Source: Treponema medium (GTDB taxonomy: Bacteria; Spirochaetota; Spirochaetia; Treponematales; Treponemataceae). From it: 64,000 nt of DNA. Under the pieces are notes generated by a model. The model was not told the DNA's origin and did no database searches. It saw only the letters and a program-made list of their open reading frames with translations. The translations under genes and the position numbers were made by a program. Location: the NCBI RefSeq assembly GCF_017161265.1, contig NZ_CP031393.1, positions 1,736,001-1,800,000 on the forward strand, given 5' to 3'. Of this stretch, positions 16,417 through 25,887 are shown one piece after another. How positions within the stretch are numbered: the stretch's first letter is position 1; every line of letters begins with the position of its first letter.

Positions 16417-16804
16417 ACCGGAGCGGCGAAAGGCTGAAATTAATATTACATCATTAATAGATGTCGTCTTTATTCTGCTTATCTTTTTTATGATCGGTTC
16501 TACTTTTGAAAAACCGGTAATGAAAGTTGCACTGCCGGAAGCTGAATCGGGTGCGCCGGTACGCGAAAAAAATATTGAAATTATTGTGAATAAAGACGGC
16601 GATGTGTATATCGGGATGCAGCGTTATGATCTGGCTGAATTGGAAGTGTTTTTAAAAAGGCGGACGGCTGAAAATCCTAATGCCGCAGCGTTTTTATCTT
16701 GCGATAAAGACTTAACTTTTAAACAATTTGTTGCGGTAATGGATGTGCTGAATAAGAGCGGCATACGGAATGCGGCGGTAAAACATGATTATCCGCAAAA
16801 CTAA
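16403..16804 (+). CDS. exbD: ExbD/TolR-type channel subunit
   Basis: A short cytoplasmic tail (MKRFKPERRKAEINITSL) leads into one TM helix, IDVVFILLIFFMIGSTF, with the Asp expected to carry protons. A periplasmic domain follows (NIEIIVNKDGDVYIGMQRYD, FLSCDKDLTFKQFVAVMDVL). The ATG at 16403 is preferred because the Asn-Ile-Thr-Ser-Leu-Ile-Asp block then sits at the usual position; a start ten codons upstream would only add residues overlapping exbB. The 134-aa length is typical. Confidence 0.88.
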   Translation: MKRFKPERRKAEINITSLIDVVFILLIFFMIGSTFEKPVMKVALPEAESGAPVREKNIEIIVNKDGDVYIGMQRYDLAELEVFLKRRTAENPNAAAFLSCDKDLTFKQFVAVMDVLNKSGIRNAAVKHDYPQN

Positions 16805-17447
16805 CGGTATCGTCTCCGTTGCGGTTTTTATGGCAGCCGCTGTCTTGCATTTTGTTATCATAGCCGCAGTATTTTTGCATATTTCGTTTGACGTACCGGC
16901 ACCGGGACAAACCCAATTTGTGATGCAAAGTCCTCCGCTGCCTGCTCCCGCAGCACCCGTATCTCAAAAACAGCGTGTGCAAAAGACGGTGAAACGGAAA
17001 GAAACTCCGGTATCCGAAACAATACCGGAGCCGCAAAATATCCAAGCTGACCAGTCTGAACAGGTTGTGACGCCCGACTCGGCTGTTGTCGATTCGGGTG
17101 CGGAAATACAGGGGGCACAAGAGGACGAAACTTCTGCCGGTATAGCCGGTGGGAATGGTAGTTCTGTCACGGATGCCAAGACTATTATCTTGCAGCGGAT
17201 AGCGGCAAAAAAGATATACCCTAAAGCTGCCCGGAAACATAATCAGGAAGGGAGCGTTACATTGAGCGTTCTCGTGTTAGGGTCGGGGCAGCTTGTTAAG
17301 GCGGATATTATCAGCCCGTGCCCGTATAAATTTTTAAATGAGGCCGCGTTGGCAAGTGTCCGTGCTGCGGCTCCCTTTCCTTTGGGAGATTCCGCGCCGG
17401 AACAAATTGAGCTGACGGTTACGTTAGAGTACCGGCTGGAAGGATAG
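16785..17447 (+). CDS. tonB: TonB energy transducer
   Basis: TonB couples the inner-membrane proton gradient to outer-membrane receptors. An N-terminal TM anchor (about 8-32) is followed by a Pro/Gln/Glu-rich periplasmic linker and a C-terminal TonB domain: RIAAKKIYPKAARKHNQEGS, VLGSGQLVKADIISPCPYKF, ALASVRAAAPFP. The only TonB-dependent receptor in this window is at 29141-31291. This TonB is a plausible partner for it, but other receptors elsewhere in the genome could also use it. Confidence 0.9.
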   Translation: MIIRKTNGIVSVAVFMAAAVLHFVIIAAVFLHISFDVPAPGQTQFVMQSPPLPAPAAPVSQKQRVQKTVKRKETPVSETIPEPQNIQADQSEQVVTPDSAVVDSGAEIQGAQEDETSAGIAGGNGSSVTDAKTIILQRIAAKKIYPKAARKHNQEGSVTLSVLVLGSGQLVKADIISPCPYKFLNEAALASVRAAAPFPLGDSAPEQIELTVTLEYRLEG

Positions 17448-17509
17448 GGGAGTGGACTTTTAAGTATTATGGAATACACTTGCATAAAAAGTTACCTAAT
17501 ACTTACTTG

Positions 17510-17537
17510 TAAGCCGCGTAAAATGTTACGCCGCTTA
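17510..17537. promoter_or_regulatory. Inverted repeat between tonB and the next lipoprotein gene
   Basis: TAAGCCGCGTAA (17510-17521) and TTACGCCGCTTA (17526-17537) are complementary except for one position, separated by four bases. It lies in the 147-bp gap before the lipoprotein gene at 17595. It could be an operator or a leader hairpin; no T-run follows. Confidence 0.35.
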
Positions 17538-17594
17538 TATTTAACGAAATTATCAAGCGTAACGCTTGTCTTTTAAAAATGAAGGAGTGGAATT

Positions 17595-18278
17595 ATGAAA
17601 CAAAAATTCCGGTTTTTTGGGCGCTTTCAAAGTAAGGCAGGTACAGGAGCAGTTCTTGCTTTGGCCGGTCTTTTGGCGCTTGTGGTGTGCCTTTCGGCAT
17701 GTGGAACGGGAAACAATCCGAATGGAACCAATCTGAATGGTGCTGATCTGTTTGTACCCGATGAAGGAAAGCTGCCGCCTGCAGCGGAACGGGAGCTTAT
17801 TTCAGAAGCTGATGTTCTTGGTAACTACCAAGGTTCTACTTTGGTAACAATGGACGGAAAACAATACGGACCGTATCTCGAAAATATTACAATTAATAAA
17901 AAAGTTTCGGGCAATTTGTTCTTTAGATCTCCCAAGATGGTATACGAAGGTATGCCGGTGGATATCGGTTACAAATTTGAAAAAGATAAGAACTTGCCCG
18001 ATACGGGGCTTATTCTTACGCCTGCGGCTGACGGAAAGTCGTTTTCGTTTACGGGTAAAAAAGGAATAATGATGTTTTATGCTAAAAATGATACTGAGGA
18101 ATGGGAAGTTCGTTCAAACACTTCTATTAATGGCTTTATCTATAAAAAAGGCGGTACGGTGTATATCAGTTTCAGTGTCGTGTATGATACAGCGGCAATG
18201 CATGAACGCTTTCCAACTATGCCGGCCGATCAACATAAGACAATGTCTTCTTCGATGAAAAACGGGCTAAAGCAATAA
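17595..18278 (+). CDS. Lipoprotein of unknown function
   Basis: A basic N-terminus, a hydrophobic stretch (TGAVLALAGLLALVVCL) and the lipobox LSAC (Cys near 36) predict a lipoprotein of 227 aa. The mature part is beta-rich with no motif I recognise (DVLGNYQGSTLVTMDGKQYG, LILTPAADGKSFSFTGKKG). GAAGGAG precedes the ATG. It follows exbB-exbD-tonB in the same direction after a 147-bp gap, so a link to TonB-dependent uptake is possible but only positional. Confidence 0.75.
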   Translation: MKQKFRFFGRFQSKAGTGAVLALAGLLALVVCLSACGTGNNPNGTNLNGADLFVPDEGKLPPAAERELISEADVLGNYQGSTLVTMDGKQYGPYLENITINKKVSGNLFFRSPKMVYEGMPVDIGYKFEKDKNLPDTGLILTPAADGKSFSFTGKKGIMMFYAKNDTEEWEVRSNTSINGFIYKKGGTVYISFSVVYDTAAMHERFPTMPADQHKTMSSSMKNGLKQ

Positions 18279-18376
18279 CCGACTTTTGACGGTTTTTGAC
18301 GATAGTTTCGCCGTACGGCGGAATCAAACTTTTATATTGTTTTGTTCCGGATAACGGGACGGAGCAAGGAGTGTAT

Positions 18377-21022
18377 ATGAAACATTTACAAAAATATTTT
18401 TGTACAATTTTTCTTTTTCTCAGTATTATTATAGCCGGTTGTAAGACAAATGTCGGAACTTCCGGCAACGATACGGAAACCATCATAACTGCACGGTTTA
18501 CCGTAACGGATGGTGACGGTAATCCATGTGAGCTTATCCAAAATGATACTGTGCATAGCACAACGGTAAAGACCGATAAGGCCAGATTGACGGTAAACGC
18601 TCAACCTTTTGGTGCGGAAGTCTCGATAGACGGTGCCAAAACAAGAACAAAAGATTTCACATTCGCCGCCAATGAGGATAGCAAAACGAGCACGATCGTT
18701 ATTGCCTATAACGGTAAGACTCGAACCCATACGGTAAAGATTCGGTATAATGCGGGTGCAATAAAAAAGGTTATCGTTACCGATGATGCCAATAAATCCG
18801 TACCGGTAACTTTTTCGGCTACTTCCGGTTATCTTGCCAACGTTGGAACAACCAAAGCTAAAGTCGAGGTTGAAACATCCGAATCCGCCGGTCCCGTAAC
18901 TATTGATGGTGTTAAAACAAATAAGAAGGAAGTGAATTTCGGATCGGGTGAAAAAGTAAAAAAGCTGACGGTGGCGGTTATTCATAACGGTGTAGAAGAA
19001 AAGACGACGGTAACTATTACTTATAGCGATCCTTCCCTTACACCACAAGTTCCCGTACTGAAAGGGCTTACCGTAACAAACGCAGACGATGAAAGTCAAA
19101 GTTTTGCACTTTCCCCTCTCTTTCAGGCATATAATTCCGCATATACGATTGGGGTTCCGGCAAGCGTCAGCAAAATAAAGGTTGTACCTACAGTAGATAC
19201 CGGTATTACCGCAACGGTTGATGGCGGAGAAGTACAGGCGTTGCAGGAAGGCAGTAATATAATAAAGATAAAAACAAAGCAAACGGAGAGCCCTACCAAT
19301 GCTTATGAATATACTATAACTGTAAAAAAAGCCGGTACAGGCGCTTCTTCAAATGCTGCGCTTAAAACATTGGTACTGGAAAGCGGATTGTCCGGAATTA
19401 GTAAACCTTGGATAGAAGCTCCCGCAACCTTTGCTAAAGCAACATATACCTATACGTGTAAAATGAATGCGAGCTGCGACCAGTTTTATATTCAGGCAAC
19501 ACCCGATGATGCAAACGCTGTTATGACGGTTACTGCAAACGACAGTGCTCCTCTTATCCTAAAGTCCGGCGAAAACACGAAATTTACGCCGCTCAAGGGT
19601 GGGGAGAACCTCTTTGTTATTACCGTTACCGCTGCGGATGCGGTGAGCACGAAGCAATATACCATCAAAGCAATCCGGCCTGAAGGCAGTTTTGTACTGA
19701 AAACATTTACGGGCACCGGCTTAAGTGACTTTTATACGGCTCCGTTTAACGAGTATAAAAAATCCGGAGTGTTTGGAACCAAAAACCTTGATGCAACGGT
19801 GTCAAAAAATCTTGCCAGTACAACGATAACTGCAGTACCGGAATTCCCTCTGACAACCAAGATGAAAATTAAAATTAACAAAGATACCGAAAAGGTATTT
19901 AATGGTTCGGCAACGGTCGATTTAACAAAGGAGATGCCGACGTCACCGGGGTATGTCCGCGTGCAGATAATCCTTCTGTCAGATGTATTGGTAGTTGACG
20001 AATACTCTCCGAATGTCTATACGTTGTGGATAAAAAAAGTAGATACGAACGCCGAAGCGAAAAATTCGCTTACCGATCTTAAAGTTCAGTATTACGGAAA
20101 CGGTTATAAATTTTATGCAATTCCGTTAAACGAAGCATTTTCACCTGCGAAGACGGATTATACGCTCACTTTGTCGCACGGTATTACAGAAATCAGAGTA
20201 ACGGCGACACCGGAAAGTAAAAAAGCCTCTATCGACGGTTGGCAGGGAGAATATACGAACGCTTTTTATCCGCCGTTCGATAAAGTAACAATCCCGGTTG
20301 TGGCACAAAACGGCGATAGAAAAGAGTATACCATTACAATTAAAACGACCCCTGTCACAACGATAACAATTGACAACATTGTAAAGGATCAAATAATCGA
20401 TTTGAGTGCTTTGCCCTCGGAAGGTTTAACCGTAACCGGTTCATTTACTAATCCTTCAGATGTCGTTTCTGAAATATGGGTAGGTTCTTCCGGATTGCCT
20501 ATTCAACAAGAGAAAGGCGGTAAGTGGGTAAAGGCCGTGATAACCGGCTCTACTACGTTTAAAGCCGTCTTACCTAAAGCTGCATTGAGTGATCTTCCTA
20601 ACGGTCTTCGTGATATAAAGGCAGGTGCTTTTACTATTCAAGGTACTGCTGCTGCTCTGACGCGTGTACCGGTTACTATAACCGGAAATTCAACCCCTAC
20701 CGCTACGGTTATTGCAACAATCAAATCGAGTTTTACCATACCGGCAAATGCATCGATGAGTATTGTCGCGCTCGATCAAGCATTGTATGGAAAAGGCGAG
20801 GATGTGGTATTTGCGAGCAATGAACTTCCTGTTCGTGGCATGAGTTTTCCGACAAATATACCGCTATGCGGTATACCGGTCGGACATGAATGCAGGGTAG
20901 AGGTATACATACACGAGAAGATACTCGGTAGAGATGTACTCTTGTATTATGGAGTAGAAAAACTTCTTGTACAAGCAGGAGTACAAAATTCTTGCGAGCT
21001 TACCTTAAAGCAGGCTCAATAA
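18377..21022 (+). CDS. Large lipoprotein with cadherin-like beta-sandwich repeats
   Basis: The ATG at 18377 has AAGGAG five bases upstream and begins a lipoprotein signal (CTIFLFLSIIIAGC, Cys near 21). The mature protein contains several repeats of the bacterial cadherin-like beta-sandwich type: units end in NAYEYTITVKKAG, VSTKQYTIKAIRPEG and NGDRKEYTITIKTTP, each preceded by a hydrophobic beta core such as YTIGVPASVSKIKVVPTVD. Earlier units (residues ~35-220) are shorter and Lys/Thr-rich. It is probably an extended outer-surface stalk. The C-terminal ~200 residues differ and may be a ligand-binding or processing domain. The binding target is unknown. Confidence 0.85.
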   Translation: MKHLQKYFCTIFLFLSIIIAGCKTNVGTSGNDTETIITARFTVTDGDGNPCELIQNDTVHSTTVKTDKARLTVNAQPFGAEVSIDGAKTRTKDFTFAANEDSKTSTIVIAYNGKTRTHTVKIRYNAGAIKKVIVTDDANKSVPVTFSATSGYLANVGTTKAKVEVETSESAGPVTIDGVKTNKKEVNFGSGEKVKKLTVAVIHNGVEEKTTVTITYSDPSLTPQVPVLKGLTVTNADDESQSFALSPLFQAYNSAYTIGVPASVSKIKVVPTVDTGITATVDGGEVQALQEGSNIIKIKTKQTESPTNAYEYTITVKKAGTGASSNAALKTLVLESGLSGISKPWIEAPATFAKATYTYTCKMNASCDQFYIQATPDDANAVMTVTANDSAPLILKSGENTKFTPLKGGENLFVITVTAADAVSTKQYTIKAIRPEGSFVLKTFTGTGLSDFYTAPFNEYKKSGVFGTKNLDATVSKNLASTTITAVPEFPLTTKMKIKINKDTEKVFNGSATVDLTKEMPTSPGYVRVQIILLSDVLVVDEYSPNVYTLWIKKVDTNAEAKNSLTDLKVQYYGNGYKFYAIPLNEAFSPAKTDYTLTLSHGITEIRVTATPESKKASIDGWQGEYTNAFYPPFDKVTIPVVAQNGDRKEYTITIKTTPVTTITIDNIVKDQIIDLSALPSEGLTVTGSFTNPSDVVSEIWVGSSGLPIQQEKGGKWVKAVITGSTTFKAVLPKAALSDLPNGLRDIKAGAFTIQGTAAALTRVPVTITGNSTPTATVIATIKSSFTIPANASMSIVALDQALYGKGEDVVFASNELPVRGMSFPTNIPLCGIPVGHECRVEVYIHEKILGRDVLLYYGVEKLLVQAGVQNSCELTLKQAQ

Positions 21023-21039
21023 TCGGTTAAGTAAAAATA

Positions 21040-21078
21040 TAACGCAAAGTCGGCTATAAAACAGCCGATTTTGCGTTA
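21040..21078 (+). terminator. Probable terminator after the cadherin-like lipoprotein gene
   Basis: A 16-bp stem (21040-21055 with 21063-21078, one G-T pair, loop ATAAAAC) lies 18 bp after the stop. The T residues are within the 3' arm and no long T-run follows, so termination strength is uncertain. Confidence 0.55.
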
Positions 21079-21144
21079 TAAGTTGTTAGCTTTTATTTAC
21101 ATATTGCTTTTAACAAGCGAAATGTATGTTTAGGATGGTTAGAG

Positions 21145-23337
21145 ATGACTAAATGTCTAAGAAGTCTGCAGCGGATAGGACTGCGCAGAAATGTTTGGCG
21201 TACATGCCTTTTAGCGGGAAGCGCATTACTCGCAATGTCGCTCTTTTTTTCTTGTAACCAGAATGTGCGACCCGGTAGTGGTACAGGCGGTGCAATCGAG
21301 AAAACCTATACGGTCAACCATAATTGGGAAAAGGTTGACGGAACCGGTTACGATACCGCACCTCAGACTGGACTGAAAGGTTTGGTTGGCAGTGGAACAA
21401 AGGCTGTTGCACAGGAAAAGAAAGGTTTTGAGTTGGATACGGCAAAGCATCCTGCCGGAAAGATAAAGCAAGAGAACATAAAAGCCGACGGTTCCACCGT
21501 GGTCAATATTTATTATGCACGGAAGACGATTACGCTTACCTTTGATCCGAACGGTGGAAAGTTCGGATCAAGCGCTGATAATAAAAAGGTACAGGGTAAA
21601 TACGGTGAAACGGTAACAGAGACTATCACCAAACCGGAAAAAGCCGGTATGAAATTCAGCAGCTGGAAATCCCGCACAGAAGTAAGAGTTGATCCGCCCG
21701 CAACATTCCCTGAAGAGGACGTTACCTACACCGCACAGTGGAATTCTTTGGAATCGGCAAACTATACCGTCAGACATTGGAAACAGCCGATCATAGGCGA
21801 TACCTATACAGATAAGGTAGAAGAATCGCTTTCCGGCATCGTGGATGAAGACACACAAGCGCAAGCAAAAACCTATCAGAATTTCCACCTCAGCAAGGTA
21901 CGTCACGTGGATGGAAAGATTGTTCAGCAAAAAATAAAGGCTGACGGTTTAACCATTGTAGATATTTATTATGACAGAAATATCTTTACCGCAAAGTTTA
22001 ACACGGACGGCGGAAATTCCATTTCAGATATTTCCGGCAGGTATGAAGCGGGTCTGCTCCCCCCCGCTAAACCGACAAAAGAGGGAAAGGAGTTCGTAAA
22101 ATGGGAGCCGCCGGTGCCGACCTCATTTACGGAAGACACAGTGCATAAAGCAATCTGGCAAGATCCGCCTCCGAAACAGGCGACCTACAAAGTTGAACAC
22201 TGGACACAGAAAGTCGATTCCGGCACCGGAAAAGTGCGCCCGGCAGATACACATACACCAGACAACTATGCTCTTCAAGATGAGGATACAAACAAAACCG
22301 GTAAAATCGGTGAGCTGACAGCGGCAAATGCAAGAACGGATGCGAAGTACAAGGGCTATGAAACCCCTACGGTTACGCAGGAGACGATAGAGGCGGACGG
22401 TTCAACTGTTGTAAAGATTTATTACGTCAGAAAAACTGTTACGCTTACATTCGATGCGAAAGGCGGTAAGATCGGCTCTGAGCCAACAAAAATCTTAACT
22501 GGAAAATACGGTGAGAAAATACAAGAAGCTGAGGTCGGCAAACCGGAAAAAGATGATGCCGATTTTGATGCATGGACACCTCTTTTGCCTCAAAAATTCC
22601 CCGAAGAAAATGCGGGATATGAAGCAACATGGAAGATCGTAAAAGAGTTGGAAATTAAAGATGGGCCGAGTAAAAAAGAGTATGCAGTCGGTGAAAAGTT
22701 TGATGCGGCCGGTCTGAGTGTTTATGTAAAATATACGGAAGCTCCCCAAAGGTTGATTACTAAAGACGAGTACTCAATAAGCGGCTTTGACTCTTCGGCG
22801 GAAGGTATCAAAACGATAACCGTTACCTACAAGAAAAAGAGCGCTACCTTTACTGTTACCGTCAAAACGCCGACACCGCCGAGCGAAACCTACGCCTTCG
22901 GTGATATTGTCGATAAGGATGGTAAGAAATATAAAGCAAGTGCATTTTCGGCTCCAACCCAGTGGGAAAATTATTATGTAATTATTAAAGTAGAAGATAC
23001 AAAATATATCGGTGTACGGTATTTTGATAATACTGGTTATGGTGATGTTGAGTTAGGTACATCAATCAGTAATACATATCGAAATCAACCGGATTCTAAC
23101 CATCGCTACCTTAAAAAAGATGAAGTAGAATCGATTTTCAGTAACAAACAAGGATTTAAGGATTCTATAAAGAAAATAAAGGGTACCGGTATTCCTGCGG
23201 ACTTTGATAAGCAGAATTGCATATATAAGGGGAAAGATGATTTTGGAGATGATACCTTCTTTAACGGTAATAACATAAAGGTAGTAGGTTTTAACGACAG
23301 AGATATACTGCCTATCATAGCGCGGGAATTTAACTAA
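21145..23337 (+). CDS. Lipoprotein with Listeria-Bacteroides repeats and an Ig-like domain
   Basis: The N-terminus carries a long basic region, a hydrophobic core and the lipobox FFSC (Cys near 37). Three related modules follow. Each has a first half ending in ADGSTVVNIYYARKT or a variant (ADGLTIVDIYYDRN, ADGSTVVKIYYVRKT) and a second half, TLTFDPNGGKFG..., closing with EEDVTYTAQW or a similar string. Residues about 510-580 resemble a bacterial Ig-like group 3 domain (YAVGEKFDAAGLSVYVKYTE, GIKTITVTYKKKSATFTV). The C-terminal ~140 residues are a separate region with no family I can name. The module type also occurs in the lipoprotein at 2750-4483. A surface or adhesive role is inferred. Confidence 0.85.
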   Translation: MTKCLRSLQRIGLRRNVWRTCLLAGSALLAMSLFFSCNQNVRPGSGTGGAIEKTYTVNHNWEKVDGTGYDTAPQTGLKGLVGSGTKAVAQEKKGFELDTAKHPAGKIKQENIKADGSTVVNIYYARKTITLTFDPNGGKFGSSADNKKVQGKYGETVTETITKPEKAGMKFSSWKSRTEVRVDPPATFPEEDVTYTAQWNSLESANYTVRHWKQPIIGDTYTDKVEESLSGIVDEDTQAQAKTYQNFHLSKVRHVDGKIVQQKIKADGLTIVDIYYDRNIFTAKFNTDGGNSISDISGRYEAGLLPPAKPTKEGKEFVKWEPPVPTSFTEDTVHKAIWQDPPPKQATYKVEHWTQKVDSGTGKVRPADTHTPDNYALQDEDTNKTGKIGELTAANARTDAKYKGYETPTVTQETIEADGSTVVKIYYVRKTVTLTFDAKGGKIGSEPTKILTGKYGEKIQEAEVGKPEKDDADFDAWTPLLPQKFPEENAGYEATWKIVKELEIKDGPSKKEYAVGEKFDAAGLSVYVKYTEAPQRLITKDEYSISGFDSSAEGIKTITVTYKKKSATFTVTVKTPTPPSETYAFGDIVDKDGKKYKASAFSAPTQWENYYVIIKVEDTKYIGVRYFDNTGYGDVELGTSISNTYRNQPDSNHRYLKKDEVESIFSNKQGFKDSIKKIKGTGIPADFDKQNCIYKGKDDFGDDTFFNGNNIKVVGFNDRDILPIIAREFN

Positions 23338-23379
23338 TCAGTTGTTATCTCTTCCAACCAACCCTGTGTAAAAGCGGGG

Positions 23380-23422
23380 AAACCCCAGCTGATGACTTCC
23401 ATCGGCTGGGGTTTTTCTTTTT
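23380..23422 (+). terminator. Rho-independent terminator
   Basis: AAACCCCAGC (23380-23389) pairs with GCTGGGGTTT (23405-23414), an inner GATG/CATC pair extends it, and the T-run runs TTTTTCTTTTT. It ends the unit of the lipoprotein gene at 21145-23337. Confidence 0.85.
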
Positions 23423-23505
23423 CGGCGAAGTGCAGGCAGCAGCTTCCATACTGAAGTACACTTTTGATGATGCGACAATGGCAGGTTAAGCGGATGTTAG
23501 ATAAT

Positions 23506-23900
23506 TTATGTATATGCGTACATTTTTATTGTTTCAAATTCTAGAGAGTGATTATTGTTTTCTTCTTCTAAATCATACAGATTCTGAAGATTGAACCAGA
23601 ATTCTGCCGTCGTTCCAAAGAATTTTGAAAATCTGATAGCGGTATCCGCAGTAATTGAACGCTTTCCGTGAATTATTTCGGAGATTCTTGTTTCAGGAAC
23701 ATTGATTTCTTTTGCCATGCGACGTGCAGAAATATTCATCGCATCTAAAAAATCTTCTTTAAGAATTTCTCCGAGGGATCCTTAAATCTTCTACAACTTT
23801 TGCAGCTTCAATTATTCGAAGTTTTCTTCTTGCAACATTCTGAATCGTCATCAGTAACTTTTTACTTTTATTCGTGCGGATACTATCTATCTCTTTGTTT
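23506..23900 (-). pseudogene. Fused remnant of a HigB-HigA toxin-antitoxin pair
   Basis: Reading leftwards on the minus strand, 23510-23739 encodes the HTH part of a HigA-type antitoxin (MNISARRMAKEINVPETRIS, HGKRSITADTAIRFSKFF). The frame continues upstream without an ATG as GEILKEDFLDA, the conserved HigA N-terminal block, until a TAA. In another frame, immediately upstream (about 23785-23895), lie residues matching the middle of HigB toxin: SKKLLMTIQNVARRKLRII then EAAKVVEDLRIP. The toxin block DLRIP runs directly into the antitoxin block GEILKE, so the toxin's C-terminal half and the antitoxin's start are missing. The toxin is dead; a 77-aa antitoxin piece from ATG 23739 could still be made. 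Confidence 0.7.
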
Positions 23901-23968
23901 AGCTTTGAGATTTGCTGTTTGCAAATCTCAAAGCTGTTGGAACCGCTTGCGTCCTGTCGGCGACAGTG
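23901..23968. repeat. Perfect 15-bp hairpin and decayed repeat spacer next to the higB remnant
   Basis: The arms at 23901-23915 and 23921-23935 are perfectly complementary with loop TGTTT. They are followed by GTTGGAACCGC, similar to the conserved repeat spacer, and CTGTC-GGC-GACAG. The repeat abuts the point where HigB homology ends, so it probably replaced the toxin's start. Confidence 0.6.
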
Positions 23969-23991
23969 AAGTTTTAGAGGCTCACTATTTT

Positions 23992-25869
23992 TTACAATGG
24001 AAAAATATATTCGATATCGGTATCGTTTGTAGCGGTAACAGGGTAGGTTTTGTATGTGCCGGCATCGTTGATACCGATTTCATACGCAAACCCTGTCCGT
24101 AAGCCGTAAAAACTAACGGCGCCGTTATGCTCATCGGTAAGTCCGACCGCCGCACAAATACCACTCTCTTTTTCATATAGCCATACTTGCTTTTTTGTTT
24201 GGGATATGCCTGCTTTTTTTACGGTTATTTTTACTGCCTTTTCGCTGTATACGCTTCCTTCAGCGGGGATGGCGCCTGTTTTGAGGGCATTTGCTGCATT
24301 TAAGACATTTACCCGTCCATAGCCGTACCATTTAGAAAAGCCGCGTGAATCGTATTGCCCATAGGGTGAACGTCGATCTATTTTATCGGCGGTATTTTCA
24401 AGCAGCGCCTTAATTTGGTACGGGCTAAGGTCGGGATTAATCGATAAAAGATAGGTGATTACCCCCGTTACGAACGGTGTTGCCATCGACGTTCCGCTCA
24501 TCCACCGATAGCTTGTTTTTACATCGGATGAATGATAATTGGACCAGTTTGAGCCGCCGTTCCCGCAGCTGTAAATACTTTCACCGGGAGCGCACACGCT
24601 CATCCATGTTCCTCCGTTACTGAAAGCTGCCCGCGTGTCATCCATTGCGGTTGCTCCTACGGCTAAAATTCCCTGCAGCGCTGCGGGATATGCGGCGAGC
24701 GTTTTCCCGTCATTGCCCATTGCAATAACCGGTAAGATACCGGCGGCCAACGCTTTATTCATCATCTCCACCTCGTAGGGGTGTACGGCATAGCCGCCGA
24801 GTGATAGATTAACGGGAACTGTTTTTTGTGTCAGTTTAGGATAAGAGATAACGTTTGACGGCAATCCGGCAAAAACGGCGGAATCGCGTGCACCGGGCTC
24901 TTTGCGAAGTTCGGTGATGATTTGGGCCAGGTCGCTGAGGCATGAATATGTTGCATAGCTATCGCCACCCGATGCATCCAGGCCGCGGTATGTGATAAGT
25001 TTGGTGTGCGCATGGGCAACGCCGCAAATTCCTTTGCCATTATTTCCGACAGCTGCAATTGTTCCCGAACAATGGGTACCGTGACCGTGATTATCCCAGT
25101 TTTCGTGGAGCGGTACCGGCTGGGGGGGCGAGTATTGTACAGAACTTCCCCTGTGTAACGAAGATTTTGCATAAAGGATGATAGAGTGATTTGTCTTATC
25201 ATAGAAATCTTCGTGTAAGCTGTTTACACCGGTGTCGATAATGGCTGCAAGTACCGGATGAACCGCATCGTGTGCATCATAGCGTTTAAATGCTTCGAGG
25301 GCGCCGGTTACGGTGAGACCCCAGTCAGCAAGATCCGCTTTTGGGTCTTCCGTAAGATTGCCGTCCTGTGTGCCGAAATATCCTCTGCCGGTTGTGCCGA
25401 GATTCCGGTACGGAGGACGCGCTGTATCATCTGCGACGAGTGCGGGAGCATCGTAGTGATAGTCGGGTTGCGCATAGAGTACGCCATCCATGGCGCGCAC
25501 TGCGGTACGGAACTGCGCAGCGTCGGATTCGGTTTTTATTAAAAAGTATAAGTATCCGTCGTGTAAATCTTGGACGCCGACAACGCTGCCGTTTAAGGCG
25601 GTAAAACCGTCCTGATTAAACGAGGCCGTGGTTTTAACAATCGAATATCCTTCATGAACCCGCTCATCCGCGTTATGTCGTTCCTGCTGGTTGATAATCC
25701 ATTCAGAATTAAACGCGGTATTGGCATTCATGGTGCCGCTTTGTGCACCGCCGATTCTGTCGGATTCGGGTGCCGTACCGACAAAGCCCATCGAACATCC
25801 CGCAGTCAATATGACAAATACTGCTGCTGAAAAAAACAATATATCAAAACGGTATCTTTGGTGTTTCAT
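23992..25869 (-). CDS. Subtilisin-like (S8) serine protease lipoprotein, dentilisin-like
   Basis: A lipoprotein signal (FFSAAVFVILTAGC, Cys near 25) precedes a propeptide-like region and the S8 domain. The catalytic triad is visible, numbering from the ATG at 25869: Asp212 in AAIIDTGVNSLHEDF, His263 in NHGHGTHCSGTIAA and Ser461 in GTSMATPFVTG, with the oxyanion Asn in VIAMGNDGK. About 100 residues of beta-rich C-terminal domain follow. It is a cell-surface protease like the T. denticola dentilisin catalytic subunit PrtP; homology beyond the S8 family is inferred. GAGG lies 7 bases before the ATG; the longer frame starts with GTG. It is the last gene of the TonB-receptor operon, 18 bp after the previous stop. 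Confidence 0.88.
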   Translation of the reverse strand: MKHQRYRFDILFFSAAVFVILTAGCSMGFVGTAPESDRIGGAQSGTMNANTAFNSEWIINQQERHNADERVHEGYSIVKTTASFNQDGFTALNGSVVGVQDLHDGYLYFLIKTESDAAQFRTAVRAMDGVLYAQPDYHYDAPALVADDTARPPYRNLGTTGRGYFGTQDGNLTEDPKADLADWGLTVTGALEAFKRYDAHDAVHPVLAAIIDTGVNSLHEDFYDKTNHSIILYAKSSLHRGSSVQYSPPQPVPLHENWDNHGHGTHCSGTIAAVGNNGKGICGVAHAHTKLITYRGLDASGGDSYATYSCLSDLAQIITELRKEPGARDSAVFAGLPSNVISYPKLTQKTVPVNLSLGGYAVHPYEVEMMNKALAAGILPVIAMGNDGKTLAAYPAALQGILAVGATAMDDTRAAFSNGGTWMSVCAPGESIYSCGNGGSNWSNYHSSDVKTSYRWMSGTSMATPFVTGVITYLLSINPDLSPYQIKALLENTADKIDRRSPYGQYDSRGFSKWYGYGRVNVLNAANALKTGAIPAEGSVYSEKAVKITVKKAGISQTKKQVWLYEKESGICAAVGLTDEHNGAVSFYGLRTGFAYEIGINDAGTYKTYPVTATNDTDIEYIFPL

Positions 25870-25887
25870 TATAAACCTCATCACTCT

